NCBI GenBank assembly: GCA_943331345.2
Contig: CALQLF020000006.1
Coordinates: 1-64,000 of the forward strand
Direction of reading: 5' to 3'
Origin: Candidatus Planktophila lacus
GTDB taxonomy: Bacteria; Pseudomonadota; Gammaproteobacteria; Steroidobacterales; Steroidobacteraceae
Length of the DNA stretch: 64,000 bases
The notes under the pieces are model-generated. The model had not been told where the DNA came from, made no database searches, and was given only the letters and a program-made list of their open reading frames with translations. Positions 10,257-19,518 of the stretch are shown piece after piece. A program made the position numbers and the translations under genes. The stretch's first letter is position 1. Every line of letters begins with the position of its first letter.

Positions 10257-11996
10257 TCAGGCCTTGGTCGGCGTCTCCCGCGCAACCACCCGGTTGATAT
10301 GCCACTGCTGCAGGATGGACAAGCCAGTGTTGGTAATCCAGTAGAGCAACAAGCCCGACGGGAACCAAGCCATGGTGACCGCCATGACCAAGGGCATGAA
10401 CGCAAACACCTTGGCCTGGATGGGATCCGCAGGCGCCGGGTTCAGTTTGAACTGCAGGAACATGGCACCGGCCATGACTATCGGCAGAATGTAATACGGG
10501 TCCATCGACGAGAGGTCGTTCAGCCAGCCGTAGAACGGCGCCTGACGCATCTCGACGCTTTCCATCAGCACCCAATAGAACGCGATGAAGAAGGGAATTT
10601 GCACCAGCATGGGCAAGCAGCCAGCGACGGGGTTGACCTTCTCGCGCTTGTACAACTCCATCATCTGCTTGCCGAGTTCTTCGCGGTTGTCCGCGTAGCG
10701 TTCTTGCAATGCCTTCATGCGCGGCTGGATGTTGCGCATGCGTGCCATGCTGCGGCCACTGGTTTCGGCAAGCTTGTAGAACACCAACTTGATGAGCAGC
10801 GTTACCAAGATGATGGTCAGGCCCCAGTTCGACACGAAGCCGTGCACGAAGCGAAGCACGTGGAACAGCGGCGTGGAGATGATGTAAAGACGCCCGAAGT
10901 CGACCGTGCGCTCCAGTTCAGGCGCGGTGGCCTGCAACTGGTCATGCAGTTTGGGGCCCATGTAGAGTTGTTGCTGCAACTTCGCCGTAGTGCCAGGCGC
11001 CACGCTACGCGACGGGCCTTGGGCTTGCAGCATGGCGTCATCGCCATTCACATGCAGTGAGTAACTCCAGGCTTCATCGCCGGGAGGCACGATAGCGGTG
11101 ACAAAATAGTGCTGCATGGCGGCGAACCAGCCGCCCTTGATCTGCTGCTGGAATTTACGGGCTTCATCGTCGTCTACCTTCAGCTTGCGGTACTTCTCGC
11201 CGTCCCAAACGGCCGGGCCACGGTACGCATAGGTTTCCGGGTTGAACATGCTGCTCTTCACCGGTGCGGCGCGGCGGAGAATCTGCGAATACGGCGCAAT
11301 GTTCACAGCAGCAGTCGAAGCGTTCTGAACTTCGCTTTCTACGGCAACAGCATATTGGCCACGCTTGAAGACGTACGTGCGCATCACCGTCAGGCCAGCG
11401 CCGTCGGTCCAGGTGAGCGGCACGCGCAGTTCGTTCTCGCCATCCGCCAAGCGGTAATTCGTGTTTTGCGCCGTGAACACCGCCAAGTGGCTGGGTTCCG
11501 GCTTACCGAGCGCAGCGGCACCCGTCGCCAAACCGCCTTGGTGAACGTAGCGGGTGGTATCGCTGGTGTTATCGAACAGCCGGACCTTCACGTCCGGGTC
11601 CTTCTTGTGCAGCGGGTAGTCCGGCAGGTCCAGCCCCACCAAATCGCCACCACGAGTGGACACGGTCAGGTCCAGCACGTCCGTCTTCACATGAATAAGC
11701 GTCGGGGCCGGCTCTGCGACCACTGCTACAGCCAGAGGGGCTGCGGCTGCGGTAAGGGCGGCCGCTTCAGCACCGGGGGCGGGCGCAGCAGGCGCTGTCG
11801 GAGCGGGTACACCCGCAGGCGCCGTCGGCACGGTCGGCACGGACTGCGCGAAGGCGTCCGTGGTCGGCGCGTTACCGGTAGCCGCCACTTCCACGGGAGC
11901 AGCGGGGTGGTCCTTCTGCCAGGCCGTGTAGTTCATGAACAGCAGGGAGACCAAGGCCGCCCAGAGGAAGGGGCGGAGGTTTTCTAACGACGGCAT
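10257..11996 (-). CDS. yidC: Membrane protein insertase YidC
   Basis: This 579-residue protein inserts and folds inner-membrane proteins, alone or with SecYEG. It has an N-terminal membrane anchor (LWAALVSLLFMNYTAW), a proline/alanine-rich linker (residues 35-90), the large periplasmic beta domain of Gram-negative YidC, and the conserved C-terminal core of five membrane helices with GCLPMLVQIPFFIAFYWVL. Length is near the gammaproteobacterial norm of about 550. It is the last gene of the rpmH-rnpA-yidD-yidC block. mnmE, which often follows, is replaced by a permease gene. Confidence 0.97.
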   Translation of the reverse strand: MPSLENLRPFLWAALVSLLFMNYTAWQKDHPAAPVEVAATGNAPTTDAFAQSVPTVPTAPAGVPAPTAPAAPAPGAEAAALTAAAAPLAVAVVAEPAPTLIHVKTDVLDLTVSTRGGDLVGLDLPDYPLHKKDPDVKVRLFDNTSDTTRYVHQGGLATGAAALGKPEPSHLAVFTAQNTNYRLADGENELRVPLTWTDGAGLTVMRTYVFKRGQYAVAVESEVQNASTAAVNIAPYSQILRRAAPVKSSMFNPETYAYRGPAVWDGEKYRKLKVDDDEARKFQQQIKGGWFAAMQHYFVTAIVPPGDEAWSYSLHVNGDDAMLQAQGPSRSVAPGTTAKLQQQLYMGPKLHDQLQATAPELERTVDFGRLYIISTPLFHVLRFVHGFVSNWGLTIILVTLLIKLVFYKLAETSGRSMARMRNIQPRMKALQERYADNREELGKQMMELYKREKVNPVAGCLPMLVQIPFFIAFYWVLMESVEMRQAPFYGWLNDLSSMDPYYILPIVMAGAMFLQFKLNPAPADPIQAKVFAFMPLVMAVTMAWFPSGLLLYWITNTGLSILQQWHINRVVARETPTKA

Positions 11997-12047
11997 GGTT
12001 GGGGTGACCCGAAAAAATACGGAAAAGTGGCGCGAAGGTTACCGCAG

Positions 12048-12320
12048 TTAGCGGTGGGGTTCACGCTTCTGGGGCACCGGGTCGTAACCGCCGGTGCAGA
12101 AGGGGTGACAACGGCCGAGGCGACGCAAGCTTAGCCACCCGCCGCGGAGCGCGCCGTGGGTCTGCAAAGCCTCCAAGGCGTACGCCGAGCAGGTGGGGTG
12201 AAAACGGCACGTGGAGCCACCTTTCAGCGGACTTAAAGCTACTTGGTAGCCCCGCACCAGGCGCCCCAGCAACCAAGCGGCCGGGGAGGGTGGTTGCGCC
12301 GGGGGGACTGGTTCGCTCAC
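12048..12320 (-). CDS. yidD: Membrane protein insertion efficiency factor YidD
   Basis: This 90-residue protein is recognised by the YidD core: [27 protein letters not shown] and GCHPF-like [14 protein letters not shown], with three conserved cysteines. It is a small inner-membrane-associated protein that helps Sec/YidC-dependent insertion. The frame is open further upstream, but the GTG overlapping the rnpA stop (GTGA) is the likely start and gives the usual family length. It sits between rnpA and yidC, the standard order. Confidence 0.92.
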   Translation of the reverse strand: MSEPVPPAQPPSPAAWLLGRLVRGYQVALSPLKGGSTCRFHPTCSAYALEALQTHGALRGGWLSLRRLGRCHPFCTGGYDPVPQKREPHR

Positions 12321-12742
12321 TGGGAGCCCGACGGACCCGATGGGCTCGGGGCTTCCGGCGGACGCCGCGAGGTCGTCGCTAGCTGCCGAAACAGGCGCTC
12401 CAAGCTGGAAACGATGTCCGCATTGGCGGCATCGCGAACGCCGGGGCGGGCATTTACCACCACGTCCAAACCCGCCAGAGGGTGCTGGCATTCACGGAAG
12501 GTGTTACGGATGACGCGGCGGACCAAGTTACGGCGGACAGCGTTGCCGCACGACTTGATGCTGACCGCCATTCCCAGACGCGCCTGCGGCAGACCGTTGG
12601 AGAGGACAATGACGCCGAACAGGGAATCGCCTTTGCGGCGCCCGCCCTTATAGGCAGCTTCAAACTGTTTGCCCGCAACCAGCCGTTGCGCTGGCTTGAA
12701 CAGCAGGCGCGGCTTACCCGGGGTGGGGCTTTGGGGTTCCAT
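12317..12742 (-). CDS. rnpA: Ribonuclease P protein component
   Basis: This 141-residue basic protein is the protein subunit of RNase P, which trims tRNA 5' leaders together with the M1 RNA. The RNR motif is present as [18 protein letters not shown], and [16 protein letters not shown] is the usual N-terminal part. The C-terminus has a proline/serine-rich tail ([16 protein letters not shown]). The ATG at 12742 was chosen for the typical N-terminus; an in-frame ATG at 12781 is possible. It lies between rpmH and yidD and overlaps the yidD start. Confidence 0.93.
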   Translation of the reverse strand: MEPQSPTPGKPRLLFKPAQRLVAGKQFEAAYKGGRRKGDSLFGVIVLSNGLPQARLGMAVSIKSCGNAVRRNLVRRVIRNTFRECQHPLAGLDVVVNARPGVRDAANADIVSSLERLFRQLATTSRRPPEAPSPSGPSGSQ

Positions 12743-12897
12743 GGGAGGATTATGGGCCTGAAGAACAGGCAGCGGCCACATCAGGCCACACTAGCGTTGG
12801 CAACGCGGCGAGAGTGCGGCGATGCCTTTTAAGCTGGACTTTAGAACTGGAGTAGGGCTGAAACGCAATGGCGCACAGCCCCAGCCAAAGCTTGGCC

Positions 12898-13032
12898 TTA
12901 TGGGCAGAGCTTCGCGCGGCCCTTGGCGCGGCGACGAGCCAGCAGCTGGCGGCCCTTCTTGGTGGCCATGCGGGCACGGAAACCGTGCGTACGGGCGCGA
13001 CGGACTTTGCTGGGCTGGTATGTACGCTTCAT
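12898..13032 (-). CDS. rpmH: 50S ribosomal protein L34
   Basis: The 44 codons read [18 protein letters not shown] followed by the [13 protein letters not shown] segment and a basic tail, which is L34. Length is the usual 44-46 residues. It is a structural protein of the large ribosomal subunit. It is the first gene of the minus-strand block rpmH-rnpA-yidD-yidC, divergent from dnaA across 135 nt. This is the conserved origin-region arrangement. Confidence 0.98.
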   Translation of the reverse strand: MKRTYQPSKVRRARTHGFRARMATKKGRQLLARRRAKGRAKLCP

Positions 13033-13167
13033 AGATCAGTTCCGGTGCAGGTTTCCCCACTCCCGGCCTGTAGACAAGTGGCAAGGCCGCCCAAGATAGC
13101 GCTGCAACCTCTTGATGTCAATCTGCGCGGTTCAGGTATCCTTCGCGCTTTAGGGAAGGATGAAACC

Positions 13168-14631
13168 GTGGGGCCTAGCCGTTTGTGGAGCCATTGCCTG
13201 CGCGCGCTGGAGGCGGAAGTCTCGTCGGCGCTATTTGGCATGTGGCTGCGCCCCTTGCAGGCCACGGAGACAGAAGGCCGTCTGCGGCTCTATGCGCCAA
13301 ACCAGTTTGTCATCGACTGGGTCAAGGAAAACGCGCTAGCGCGAATTGTCGAGTTGGCCGCGGAACTCACTTCCACTCCTGTTGAAGTCCATTTCGAGAT
13401 TGGCAGTCGCCCAGCGGCGGTCACTCCGGGGACGTCGGCGGAAACAGGTAACGCCGGTGCCGGTAGCTCGGGTACTGGTAACTCAGGCAGCGGCAACACC
13501 GGCTCTGGCAACACTGGCTCTGGCATGCCGGTGCCTACAGGACGCGCATTGGATGGCCTGGGCCAACCGCCGCAGCCCTTCGGCAAGGGTAGAAAAGCAC
13601 CGCAGCCCATTGGTGCGCGCATCAATCCGGAGTTCACCTTCGACAACTTCGTCGAAGGCAAGAGCAACCAGATGGCTCGTGCCGCTGCGCTGCAAGTAGC
13701 GGAAAATCCTGGCCGCGCATACAACCCACTGTTTTTGTATGGCGGCGTCGGCCTTGGCAAAACACACTTGATGCACGCCGTCGCCAACCAGATTCGCGCG
13801 TCCCGGCCAGGGGCCCGTGTAGCGTACGTTCACAGTGAAGGCTTCGTCGGTGACATGGTGCGTGCCTTGCAGCACAACACCATCAACGAATTCAAACAGG
13901 CCTACCGTACGGTAGATGCTTTGATGATCGACGACATCCAGTTCTTCGCCGGCAAAGACCGCAGCCAAGAAGAGTTCTTTCACACCTTCAACGCACTGCT
14001 TGAAGGCCAACAGCAAGTCATCCTCACTTGCGACCGTTACCCGAAAGAAGTCGTCGGGCTGGAAGAAAGGCTGAAAAGCCGCTTTGGCTGGGGGCTTACC
14101 GTAGCCATTGAACCGCCGGAGCTCGAGACCTGCGTAGCCATCTTGATGAGCAAAGCGCAGCAGGCGAGGGTGGATTTACCCGAAGAAGTAGCGTTTTTCA
14201 TTGCTAAGCGTATCCGCAGCAACGTTCGTGAACTTGAAGGCGCGTTACGTCGTGTGGTCGCGAACTCGCAGTTCACGGGGCGTCCCATCACGGTGGATTT
14301 CACCAAGGAAGCCTTGAAGGACTTGTTGGCGCTTCAGGAAAAACTGATCACGGTGGAGAACATTCAAAAGACCGTGGCCGACTACTTCAAGCTGCGCGTT
14401 GCGGACTTGCTCAGCCATCGTCGTAGCCGGAGCATTGCCCGCCCACGCCAGGTAGCCATGGCTTTGGCCAAGGAATTGACCAACCACTCCCTGCCAGAGA
14501 TTGGTGATGCGTTCGGCGGACGGGACCACACCACGGTGATGCACGCCTGCAAACGCGTGAAAGAATTGCGTGAAACAGAAACCCGCGTCGCCGAGGACTT
14601 TCAAAATCTCTTGCGTACACTCACTGGCTGA
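13168..14631 (+). CDS. dnaA: Chromosomal replication initiator DnaA
   Basis: This 487-residue protein has all four DnaA domains: N-terminal interaction domain ([21 protein letters not shown]), flexible linker, AAA+ domain with Walker A GGVGLGKT (residues 192-199) and Walker B LMIDDIQF, and the DNA-binding domain IV with the signature [14 protein letters not shown]. It binds DnaA boxes and melts oriC. The GTG at 13168 follows GGAAGGA and gives the normal N-terminus. The linker contains a glycine/serine/asparagine repeat ([13 protein letters not shown]) that is probably disordered. Confidence 0.98.
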   Translation: MGPSRLWSHCLRALEAEVSSALFGMWLRPLQATETEGRLRLYAPNQFVIDWVKENALARIVELAAELTSTPVEVHFEIGSRPAAVTPGTSAETGNAGAGSSGTGNSGSGNTGSGNTGSGMPVPTGRALDGLGQPPQPFGKGRKAPQPIGARINPEFTFDNFVEGKSNQMARAAALQVAENPGRAYNPLFLYGGVGLGKTHLMHAVANQIRASRPGARVAYVHSEGFVGDMVRALQHNTINEFKQAYRTVDALMIDDIQFFAGKDRSQEEFFHTFNALLEGQQQVILTCDRYPKEVVGLEERLKSRFGWGLTVAIEPPELETCVAILMSKAQQARVDLPEEVAFFIAKRIRSNVRELEGALRRVVANSQFTGRPITVDFTKEALKDLLALQEKLITVENIQKTVADYFKLRVADLLSHRRSRSIARPRQVAMALAKELTNHSLPEIGDAFGGRDHTTVMHACKRVKELRETETRVAEDFQNLLRTLTG

Positions 14632-14929
14632 GAGGCGCAGGGTTGTGGATAAGTCTGTGGAAAAACCGGGGACGAATTGTGCACTTGGAGTGGTGCAGCA
14701 GACAGTGGCAAGATAGGCCATGGTTCATCCACATCTCATCCACAGGATGCGCGCTGGATGCCAGAGGGTTTTCCAAAGCTTTATGCTTTGTACAAGTTTT
14801 TGATTTATAGACGCTTTTTTCATTCGCTAACAGAAAAGCGTCGCCTTAGTAATAACAACAACTCTTTATCTTCAATATCAAATCCTAGATATAGAAGAGC
14901 GGAGCCGGACCGAACACATAGGTGGCCAG
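14632..14929. other. oriC: Candidate chromosomal origin oriC
   Basis: The 298-nt gap between dnaA and dnaN holds two exact DnaA boxes on the minus strand: TGTGGATAA at 14644-14652 and TGTGGAAAA at 14656-14664, both matching the complement of TTWTNCACA. Two near-boxes TCATCCACA lie at 14725-14733 and 14736-14744, 11 bp apart. An AT-rich stretch follows at about 14780-14890, a likely unwinding element, in contrast to the GC-rich surroundings. This matches the dnaA-dnaN origin type; function is inferred. Confidence 0.8.
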
Positions 14930-16033
14930 ATGAAGTTTTCCGCGGAACGTGAGCAGATCCTGGGTCCCCTCCAGTCCGTCATGGGCGTGGTGGAACGGCG
15001 TCAGACCATGCCCATCCTGGCCAATGTGCTGGTGGTGGTTCGTGATGGCACCTTCGCTGTGACTGCCACAGACCTCGAGGTCGAGTTGGTGGCCCGGGGT
15101 GGCGTGAAGGTTGATCGCGAAGGCGACATCACCGTTCCGGGGCGCAAGTTCCTGGATATCGTGAAAGCATTGCCTGCTGGCCTGCCGGTTACCGTGGAAC
15201 TGAAAGCGGACAAAGTGGAAGTGAAGTGCGGCCGTAGCCGGTTCACGCTGTCCTCGTTGCCCGCCACGGAATATCCGACGGTTGAGGAAATCAACGCGAC
15301 GCAGACGTTGGAACTCGGACAAGCGGAACTGAAGCGTTTGCTGGAAAAGTGCAGCTTCAGCATGGCGCACCAGGACGTTCGTTATTACCTCAATGGCTTG
15401 TTGCTGGAGACAGACGGCAAGATGGTGCGCACGGTAGCTACCGACGGTCACCGTTTGGCACTTTGCGAACTGGAACTGGCCAAGCCGGCTGGTAGCGGCG
15501 GGGCACAGCAGGTCATCGTTCCGCGTAAGGGCGTTTTGGAATTGGCCCGCCTCATTGGTGGCGAGGGCGACGTGTTGGTGCAAGTGGGCGCTAACCACAT
15601 CCGCGTCCAAATCGGCGATATCCGGTTTACCTCGAAGCTCATCGATGGGCGTTTCCCAGAGTACGGGCGCGTCATTCCCGCGAACCCGAAGTACGTGGTG
15701 CGCTCCGGGCGTGACGAATTGCGCGGTGCTTTGCAGCGTATGGCCATCCTTTCCAACGAGAAATACCGCGGCATTCGCTTGGCGCTGGGTTCGAATCTGC
15801 TAACGCTGCAGGCACACAACCCGGAGCAAGAAGAGGCCGAAGAAGAGCTCGAGGTGGTGTTCGCGGGCGAAGGTTTCGAAGTAGGGTTTAACGTGAATTA
15901 CCTGCTGGATGCCTTGGCCGCCATCGATGGCGCGGAGGTGGAATTGGGCCTGACGGACGCCAATTCCAGCTGCTTGGTGCGTGCACCCGGCTCGAGCGCA
16001 CAGCGCTATGTCGTGATGCCAATGCGGCTCTAA
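14930..16033 (+). CDS. dnaN: DNA polymerase III beta clamp
   Basis: This 367-residue protein is the sliding clamp that tethers DNA polymerase III and other enzymes to DNA. The opening (MKFSAEREQIL), the VVRDGTFAVTATDLEVEL segment and the C-terminal RYVVMPMRL are diagnostic. Three clamp domains of about 120 residues fit the length. AGGTGG precedes the ATG. It follows the candidate oriC and precedes recF by 39 nt, the usual order. Confidence 0.98.
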   Translation: MKFSAEREQILGPLQSVMGVVERRQTMPILANVLVVVRDGTFAVTATDLEVELVARGGVKVDREGDITVPGRKFLDIVKALPAGLPVTVELKADKVEVKCGRSRFTLSSLPATEYPTVEEINATQTLELGQAELKRLLEKCSFSMAHQDVRYYLNGLLLETDGKMVRTVATDGHRLALCELELAKPAGSGGAQQVIVPRKGVLELARLIGGEGDVLVQVGANHIRVQIGDIRFTSKLIDGRFPEYGRVIPANPKYVVRSGRDELRGALQRMAILSNEKYRGIRLALGSNLLTLQAHNPEQEEAEEELEVVFAGEGFEVGFNVNYLLDALAAIDGAEVELGLTDANSSCLVRAPGSSAQRYVVMPMRL

Positions 16034-16041
16034 GCCGCATT
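16021..16041 (+). terminator. Hairpin at the end of dnaN
   Basis: AATGCGGCT, loop CTA, then AGCCGCATT forms a perfect 9-bp stem that contains the dnaN stop codon. There is no T-run and recF starts 32 nt later, so it may reduce read-through or stabilise the dnaN message rather than end transcription fully. Confidence 0.35.
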
Positions 16042-16072
16042 GGTTCAGCGGCATGGCATTTAGGCTGCGTCC

Positions 16073-17134
16073 ATGCCGCTAGTTTCTTTGCAGTTGGAAC
16101 GCTTCCGCTGCATTCACGAAGCCACGCTTAGCTTCGACAGCCGCTACAACCTCATTGTTGGCGCCAATGCCTCGGGTAAGACCAGTCTTCTCGAGGCGTT
16201 GTATTTTCTGGGCCGCGGTCGTTCGTTCCGCACCCGTCGTTTGGACCGTGTCATCCAACAGGGGCAAGCGGACTTCTTGGCCGTAGGCAAGGTGACCAAC
16301 GCACCGGTGACCACGACCTTGGGGCTGCGGGGTACTCGTGGCGCCACGGAAATTCGCGTCGGTGGCGTTGCGGCTACCAGTGCTGCTGAGTTGGCCCTGC
16401 ACTTCCCGCCTCAAGTCATTGACCCCGACGTTCATAAGTTGCTGGAGGAGGGTCCCACCCGCCGTCGCCGGTTCCTGGACTGGGGAGTGTTCCACGTGGA
16501 ACCTTTCTTCATGGATGCCTGGCAGCGTTACCACCGCGCTCTGCGCCAAAGAACCGCAGCGCTCAGGGTCGGCGCGGCAGGTGGATTGGGCGCTTGGAAC
16601 GCTGAATTGGCCATCGCGGGTGAATTGTTGGCAGAACGTAGGGGCGCGTACCTCGACTTGCTAGGGCCTTTTGTGACCGACATTGGCCAACGGTTGCTGC
16701 AGATGAAGGTGGAGCTTGCCTATCACCGAGGCTGGGCCGCAGGCGTGCCTTATGCGCAGGCGCTGGAGGAGGGTGGGGAGAGGGACCAACGCTATGGAAT
16801 CACCCACCTCGGTCCGCACCGCGCTGATATTGGGGTGAGGGTGGATGGGTTGGCCGCCAAAGAGCGGGTGTCTCGTGGTCAGCAGAAGTTGTTGGCCGCA
16901 GGGCTCATCTTGGCTCAAGTGGCGCTGCAGGAAACCTATACCGCCGGGCGAACGGCACTTTTGCTGGACGACCCCGCCGCGGAACTGGACCCGGAGAACC
17001 TGGGGAGGTTCGTAGAGGTAGTGCGAACCCTGCCAGTGCAGTTGTTTGTGACTTCCCTGCGCCAGGATTTGCCGGGGTTCGGGGTTCCTGGCGCCATGTT
17101 CCACGTGGAACGTGGGGCGGTTCGCGTAGCCTAA
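16073..17134 (+). CDS. recF: DNA replication and repair protein RecF
   Basis: This 353-residue SMC-like ATPase loads RecA at single-strand gaps with RecOR. The Walker A motif GANASGKTSLLEALYFLGRG is near residue 30, the signature SRGQQKLL is near 263 and the Walker B LLLDDPAAELD is near 300. RecF proteins are usually about 355-370 residues. Two parS-type sites are embedded in the coding sequence. gyrB, which commonly follows recF, is not next here. Confidence 0.96.
   Translation: MPLVSLQLERFRCIHEATLSFDSRYNLIVGANASGKTSLLEALYFLGRGRSFRTRRLDRVIQQGQADFLAVGKVTNAPVTTTLGLRGTRGATEIRVGGVAATSAAELALHFPPQVIDPDVHKLLEEGPTRRRRFLDWGVFHVEPFFMDAWQRYHRALRQRTAALRVGAAGGLGAWNAELAIAGELLAERRGAYLDLLGPFVTDIGQRLLQMKVELAYHRGWAAGVPYAQALEEGGERDQRYGITHLGPHRADIGVRVDGLAAKERVSRGQQKLLAAGLILAQVALQETYTAGRTALLLDDPAAELDPENLGRFVEVVRTLPVQLFVTSLRQDLPGFGVPGAMFHVERGAVRVA
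16488..16503. promoter_or_regulatory. parS: parS centromere site 1, within recF
   Basis: TGTTCCACGTGGAACC matches the ParB-binding consensus, with the 14-bp palindrome GTTCCACGTGGAAC intact. It lies in the recF coding sequence, 1.6-1.8 kb from the candidate oriC. ParB loading here would organise the origin region for segregation. ParA and ParB genes are not in the window. Confidence 0.85.
17097..17112. promoter_or_regulatory. parS: parS centromere site 2, end of recF
   Basis: TGTTCCACGTGGAACG has the same 14-bp palindromic core and overlaps the last codons of recF (FHVERG). It is 594 bp from site 1 core to core. Confidence 0.85.
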
Positions 17135-17176
17135 GTTTCCCTGAGGTCGCCTAAGGTCGGCTGGGGTTTGCCTAAG
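17129..17176. repeat. Three GCCTAAG repeats between parS sites
   Basis: GCCTAAG occurs at 17129, 17149 and 17170, so the copies start 20 and 21 bp apart, about two helical turns. Flanking bases are similar (GGTCGG, GGTTGG). The array lies between parS sites 2 and 3. Its function is unknown; helical phasing suggests a protein-binding array or old duplication. Confidence 0.5.
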
Positions 17177-17254
17177 GTTGGCTTAAGGCGGGCCGAGTTC
17201 CCTCGATTTTATCCGAGATTGCCCATGCCCGACTTTGTTGGCGGTGGGTGGTGA

Positions 17255-17270
17255 TGTTCCACGTGGAACA
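17255..17270. promoter_or_regulatory. parS: parS centromere site 3, downstream of recF
   Basis: TGTTCCACGTGGAACA is a perfect 16-bp palindrome and the best of the three sites. It lies just after recF, ahead of the TonB-C-like gene. Spacing to site 2 is 158 bp. Confidence 0.9.
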
Positions 17271-17285
17271 TTCACTATTAGGCTC

Positions 17286-18182
17286 ATGGAACCTGTAGCC
17301 ATGCGCGCCATCCAAAGTAAGATATTTGGGTCGTGGCTATTGCCAGTGCCATCTCCCATGCCATTGTCGGCCGACCATCCCTGTAAGGACTTCGCCTTGT
17401 TCCAGCCTCGCATCCGATTCATTGCTGCTTGCACCTCTCTGGTGCTGGCATCCGTTAGCGTTCCTTTCGCATCTGCGGCCGGAAGCTCCCCCGGGAAAAT
17501 ACAGGCCGCAGAGCTACCGACCGCTTCGGGAACCGAACTGGATTCCACACTTCCTGTGGAAGTGGAAAGCACCGGCCGCAAGGAAGTGGGGGCGGCAGGC
17601 GATGGGTGGTACGCCCGCTATCTTCGTGCTCCGCAAACGGTGGACTGCCTCGGCAATGCGGGTACCCAGTGCCGTGAGCAGCGCCTCGAGGTGACGAGTG
17701 AGGCCAAGACGGACCTCATCTGCAAGACGCTGGTTCCCTTGGCTGATGGCACGAACGACGAGCGCTCGGTCATGCTGCCTGCTGGCCGCACCAAGACGGT
17801 GGCAGAGGCCTTCCTGCCCACGGACCAGACGCTGAAGCTGCGAACCGTTTCTTGCAGCATTTTGCCTGCGCCCCCGGCGCTGGACCCGGCACCGCCCGCC
17901 GGTTGTCGTCCGGAAATAACGGCTGGGCCGGGGGTTGAGGCCTTCTACCCAGACGTGTCGCGCCGCTTGCAGCAAGAAGGCCCGGTAACGGTCTATTTCC
18001 GTTTGGACCAAGCGGAAGGCCAAGCCATGCAGATTCAGGTGGGGCAGAGCAGTTTGTCGCCTGAACTGGACCAAGCTGCCATGCTCTACATTGCCAACCA
18101 AACCTTCAAAGTGGCGTGCCCGGGGAACCAGTTCCGGCTGCGGGTGCGCTTCAAGTTGCAGGACGAAGTGCCCGCGCCGTGA
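17286..18182 (+). CDS. Exported protein with TonB C-terminal-like domain
   Basis: About 298 residues if started at the ATG at 17286; ATGs at 17301 and 17358 are also in frame. A hydrophobic stretch (FIAACTSLVLASVSVPFASAA) looks like a signal peptide or anchor, and the start at 17358 would give a more ordinary signal length. The C-terminal 80 residues (YPDVSRRLQQEGPVTVYFRL ... IANQTFKVACPG) resemble the TonB/TolA C-terminal fold used for contacts with outer-membrane receptors. No proline-rich periplasmic spacer like that of classical TonB is present. Its stop overlaps the GTG of the GST gene. Function is not known. Confidence 0.6.
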   Translation: MEPVAMRAIQSKIFGSWLLPVPSPMPLSADHPCKDFALFQPRIRFIAACTSLVLASVSVPFASAAGSSPGKIQAAELPTASGTELDSTLPVEVESTGRKEVGAAGDGWYARYLRAPQTVDCLGNAGTQCREQRLEVTSEAKTDLICKTLVPLADGTNDERSVMLPAGRTKTVAEAFLPTDQTLKLRTVSCSILPAPPALDPAPPAGCRPEITAGPGVEAFYPDVSRRLQQEGPVTVYFRLDQAEGQAMQIQVGQSSLSPELDQAAMLYIANQTFKVACPGNQFRLRVRFKLQDEVPAP

Positions 18183-18874
18183 TTGACCTTTATTACTGGC
18201 CAACCCCGAACGGCTGGAAGATCTCCATTGCCTTGGAAGAGATGGGGCTGCCCTATCGGGTAGTTCCGGTGGATATTGGTGCCGGCGACCAATTCAAGCC
18301 GGAATTCCTGGAAATCTCGCCGAACAATCGCATGCCCGCCTTGGTAGACCATGCGCCTGAAGGTGGTGGCGACCCTGTCCGGATTTTCGAATCTGGCGCC
18401 ATCCTCCTCTATCTTGCCGATAAAAGTGGCCAATTTCTTCCAAAAGACCTCCGGGGCCGCACTAGCGCAACGCAGTGGCTGATGTGGCAGATGGGTGGCC
18501 TAGGGCCCATGTTCGGTCAGGATGGGCACTTCAAGCTCTACGCCCCGGAAAAGCTTCCTTATGCCATCGACCGCTACGACCGCGAGTGTCGCCGGCTGCT
18601 AGGGGTGATGGATGGGCAGTTGCGAGCTACTCAAGATTGTCTGGCTGGTGCGTATTCCATTGCCGATATGGCCGTGTTCCCGTGGATAGTGACGGCCAAG
18701 CGCCGCGACATCGACTTGGCTGCCTACCCGGCGGTACAGAGTTGGTTCACGCGGCTGCGGGCTCGGCCGGCGGTTCAGCGCGGAATGGAACTGTTGAAGG
18801 GCCAACGGAACAACGCCGCCGTCGATGACCCGAAAGCACGAGAGATTCTGTTCGGCGTGAGGCCAACACCATGA
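18179..18874 (+). CDS. Glutathione S-transferase, YfcG-like
   Basis: This 231-residue cytoplasmic enzyme has an N-terminal thioredoxin-fold domain (IDLYYWPTPNGWKISIALEE) and the substrate-side motifs IFESGAILLYLA and QWLMWQMGGLGPM, typical of the YfcG/YghU-type disulphide-bond oxidoreductase GSTs. It should use glutathione for thiol-disulphide exchange or conjugation. The GTG start overlaps the preceding stop (GTGA), and its own TGA overlaps the next ATG, so three genes are coupled. The exact substrate is not readable. Confidence 0.85.
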   Translation: MIDLYYWPTPNGWKISIALEEMGLPYRVVPVDIGAGDQFKPEFLEISPNNRMPALVDHAPEGGGDPVRIFESGAILLYLADKSGQFLPKDLRGRTSATQWLMWQMGGLGPMFGQDGHFKLYAPEKLPYAIDRYDRECRRLLGVMDGQLRATQDCLAGAYSIADMAVFPWIVTAKRRDIDLAAYPAVQSWFTRLRARPAVQRGMELLKGQRNNAAVDDPKAREILFGVRPTP

Positions 18875-19482
18875 GTTCGGTAGAGTTCTTCTTCGACCTC
18901 TCCAGCCCCTGGACCTACTTGGCGTTCGTGAACCTGCAACCCGTGCTGCAACGGACCGGCGCCACCGCGGTGTACCGCCCCATTCTCGTGGGCGGTGTCT
19001 TCAACGCAGTGAACCCCGGTATGTACGCCGCGCGGGAAGACGCCAACAACCGGCGCGTGAAGCAAGCATTTCGGGTGATGCATGACTGGGCGGAACTGAG
19101 CGGCGTGGCGCTGCGGTTTCCTTCGCAGTGGCATCCGGCGCGCAGCGTGCTGGCCATGCGAATGGCGGCGGCGCTAGAGGCGGACCAGATAGGCCTGCAG
19201 CGGTTTGCCGCCGAGGCGTTTGCCGCTTATTTCCTTCGCGAAGAAAACCTCGACGACCCTGCCGTGTTGGCGGCTGCGGCCACGGCCGCGGCGCTGGATG
19301 GCGGCGCTTTGCTCGCCGCGGCTGCGATGGACCCGGTGAAGGCAAGGCTGCGCAGCAACACCGAAGAACTCATCGAGCGCGGTGGGTTCGGGTCGCCGTC
19401 GATGTTTGTTGGCGGCAAGCTCTTCTTCGGAAATGACCAGCTACCGGTGGTGGAACAAGAGTTGCTTCGGTCTGCGGATTGA
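18871..19482 (+). CDS. DsbA-family 2-hydroxychromene-2-carboxylate isomerase-like protein
   Basis: This 203-residue protein has the kappa-class GST/DsbA fold: FFFDLSSPWTYLAF at the start, with the serine S11 that binds glutathione in HCCA isomerases, and GGFGSPSMFVGGKLFFGNDQL near the C-terminus. Known members isomerise 2-hydroxychromene-2-carboxylate in naphthalene breakdown with glutathione, but no aromatic pathway genes are nearby, so the substrate is open. It overlaps the GST gene by ATGA, supporting a joint glutathione-dependent role. Confidence 0.82.
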   Translation: MSSVEFFFDLSSPWTYLAFVNLQPVLQRTGATAVYRPILVGGVFNAVNPGMYAAREDANNRRVKQAFRVMHDWAELSGVALRFPSQWHPARSVLAMRMAAALEADQIGLQRFAAEAFAAYFLREENLDDPAVLAAAATAAALDGGALLAAAAMDPVKARLRSNTEELIERGGFGSPSMFVGGKLFFGNDQLPVVEQELLRSAD

Positions 19483-19518
19483 ATTGAAAAAACCAATAAA
19501 AAACAGACGTTTAAATAT

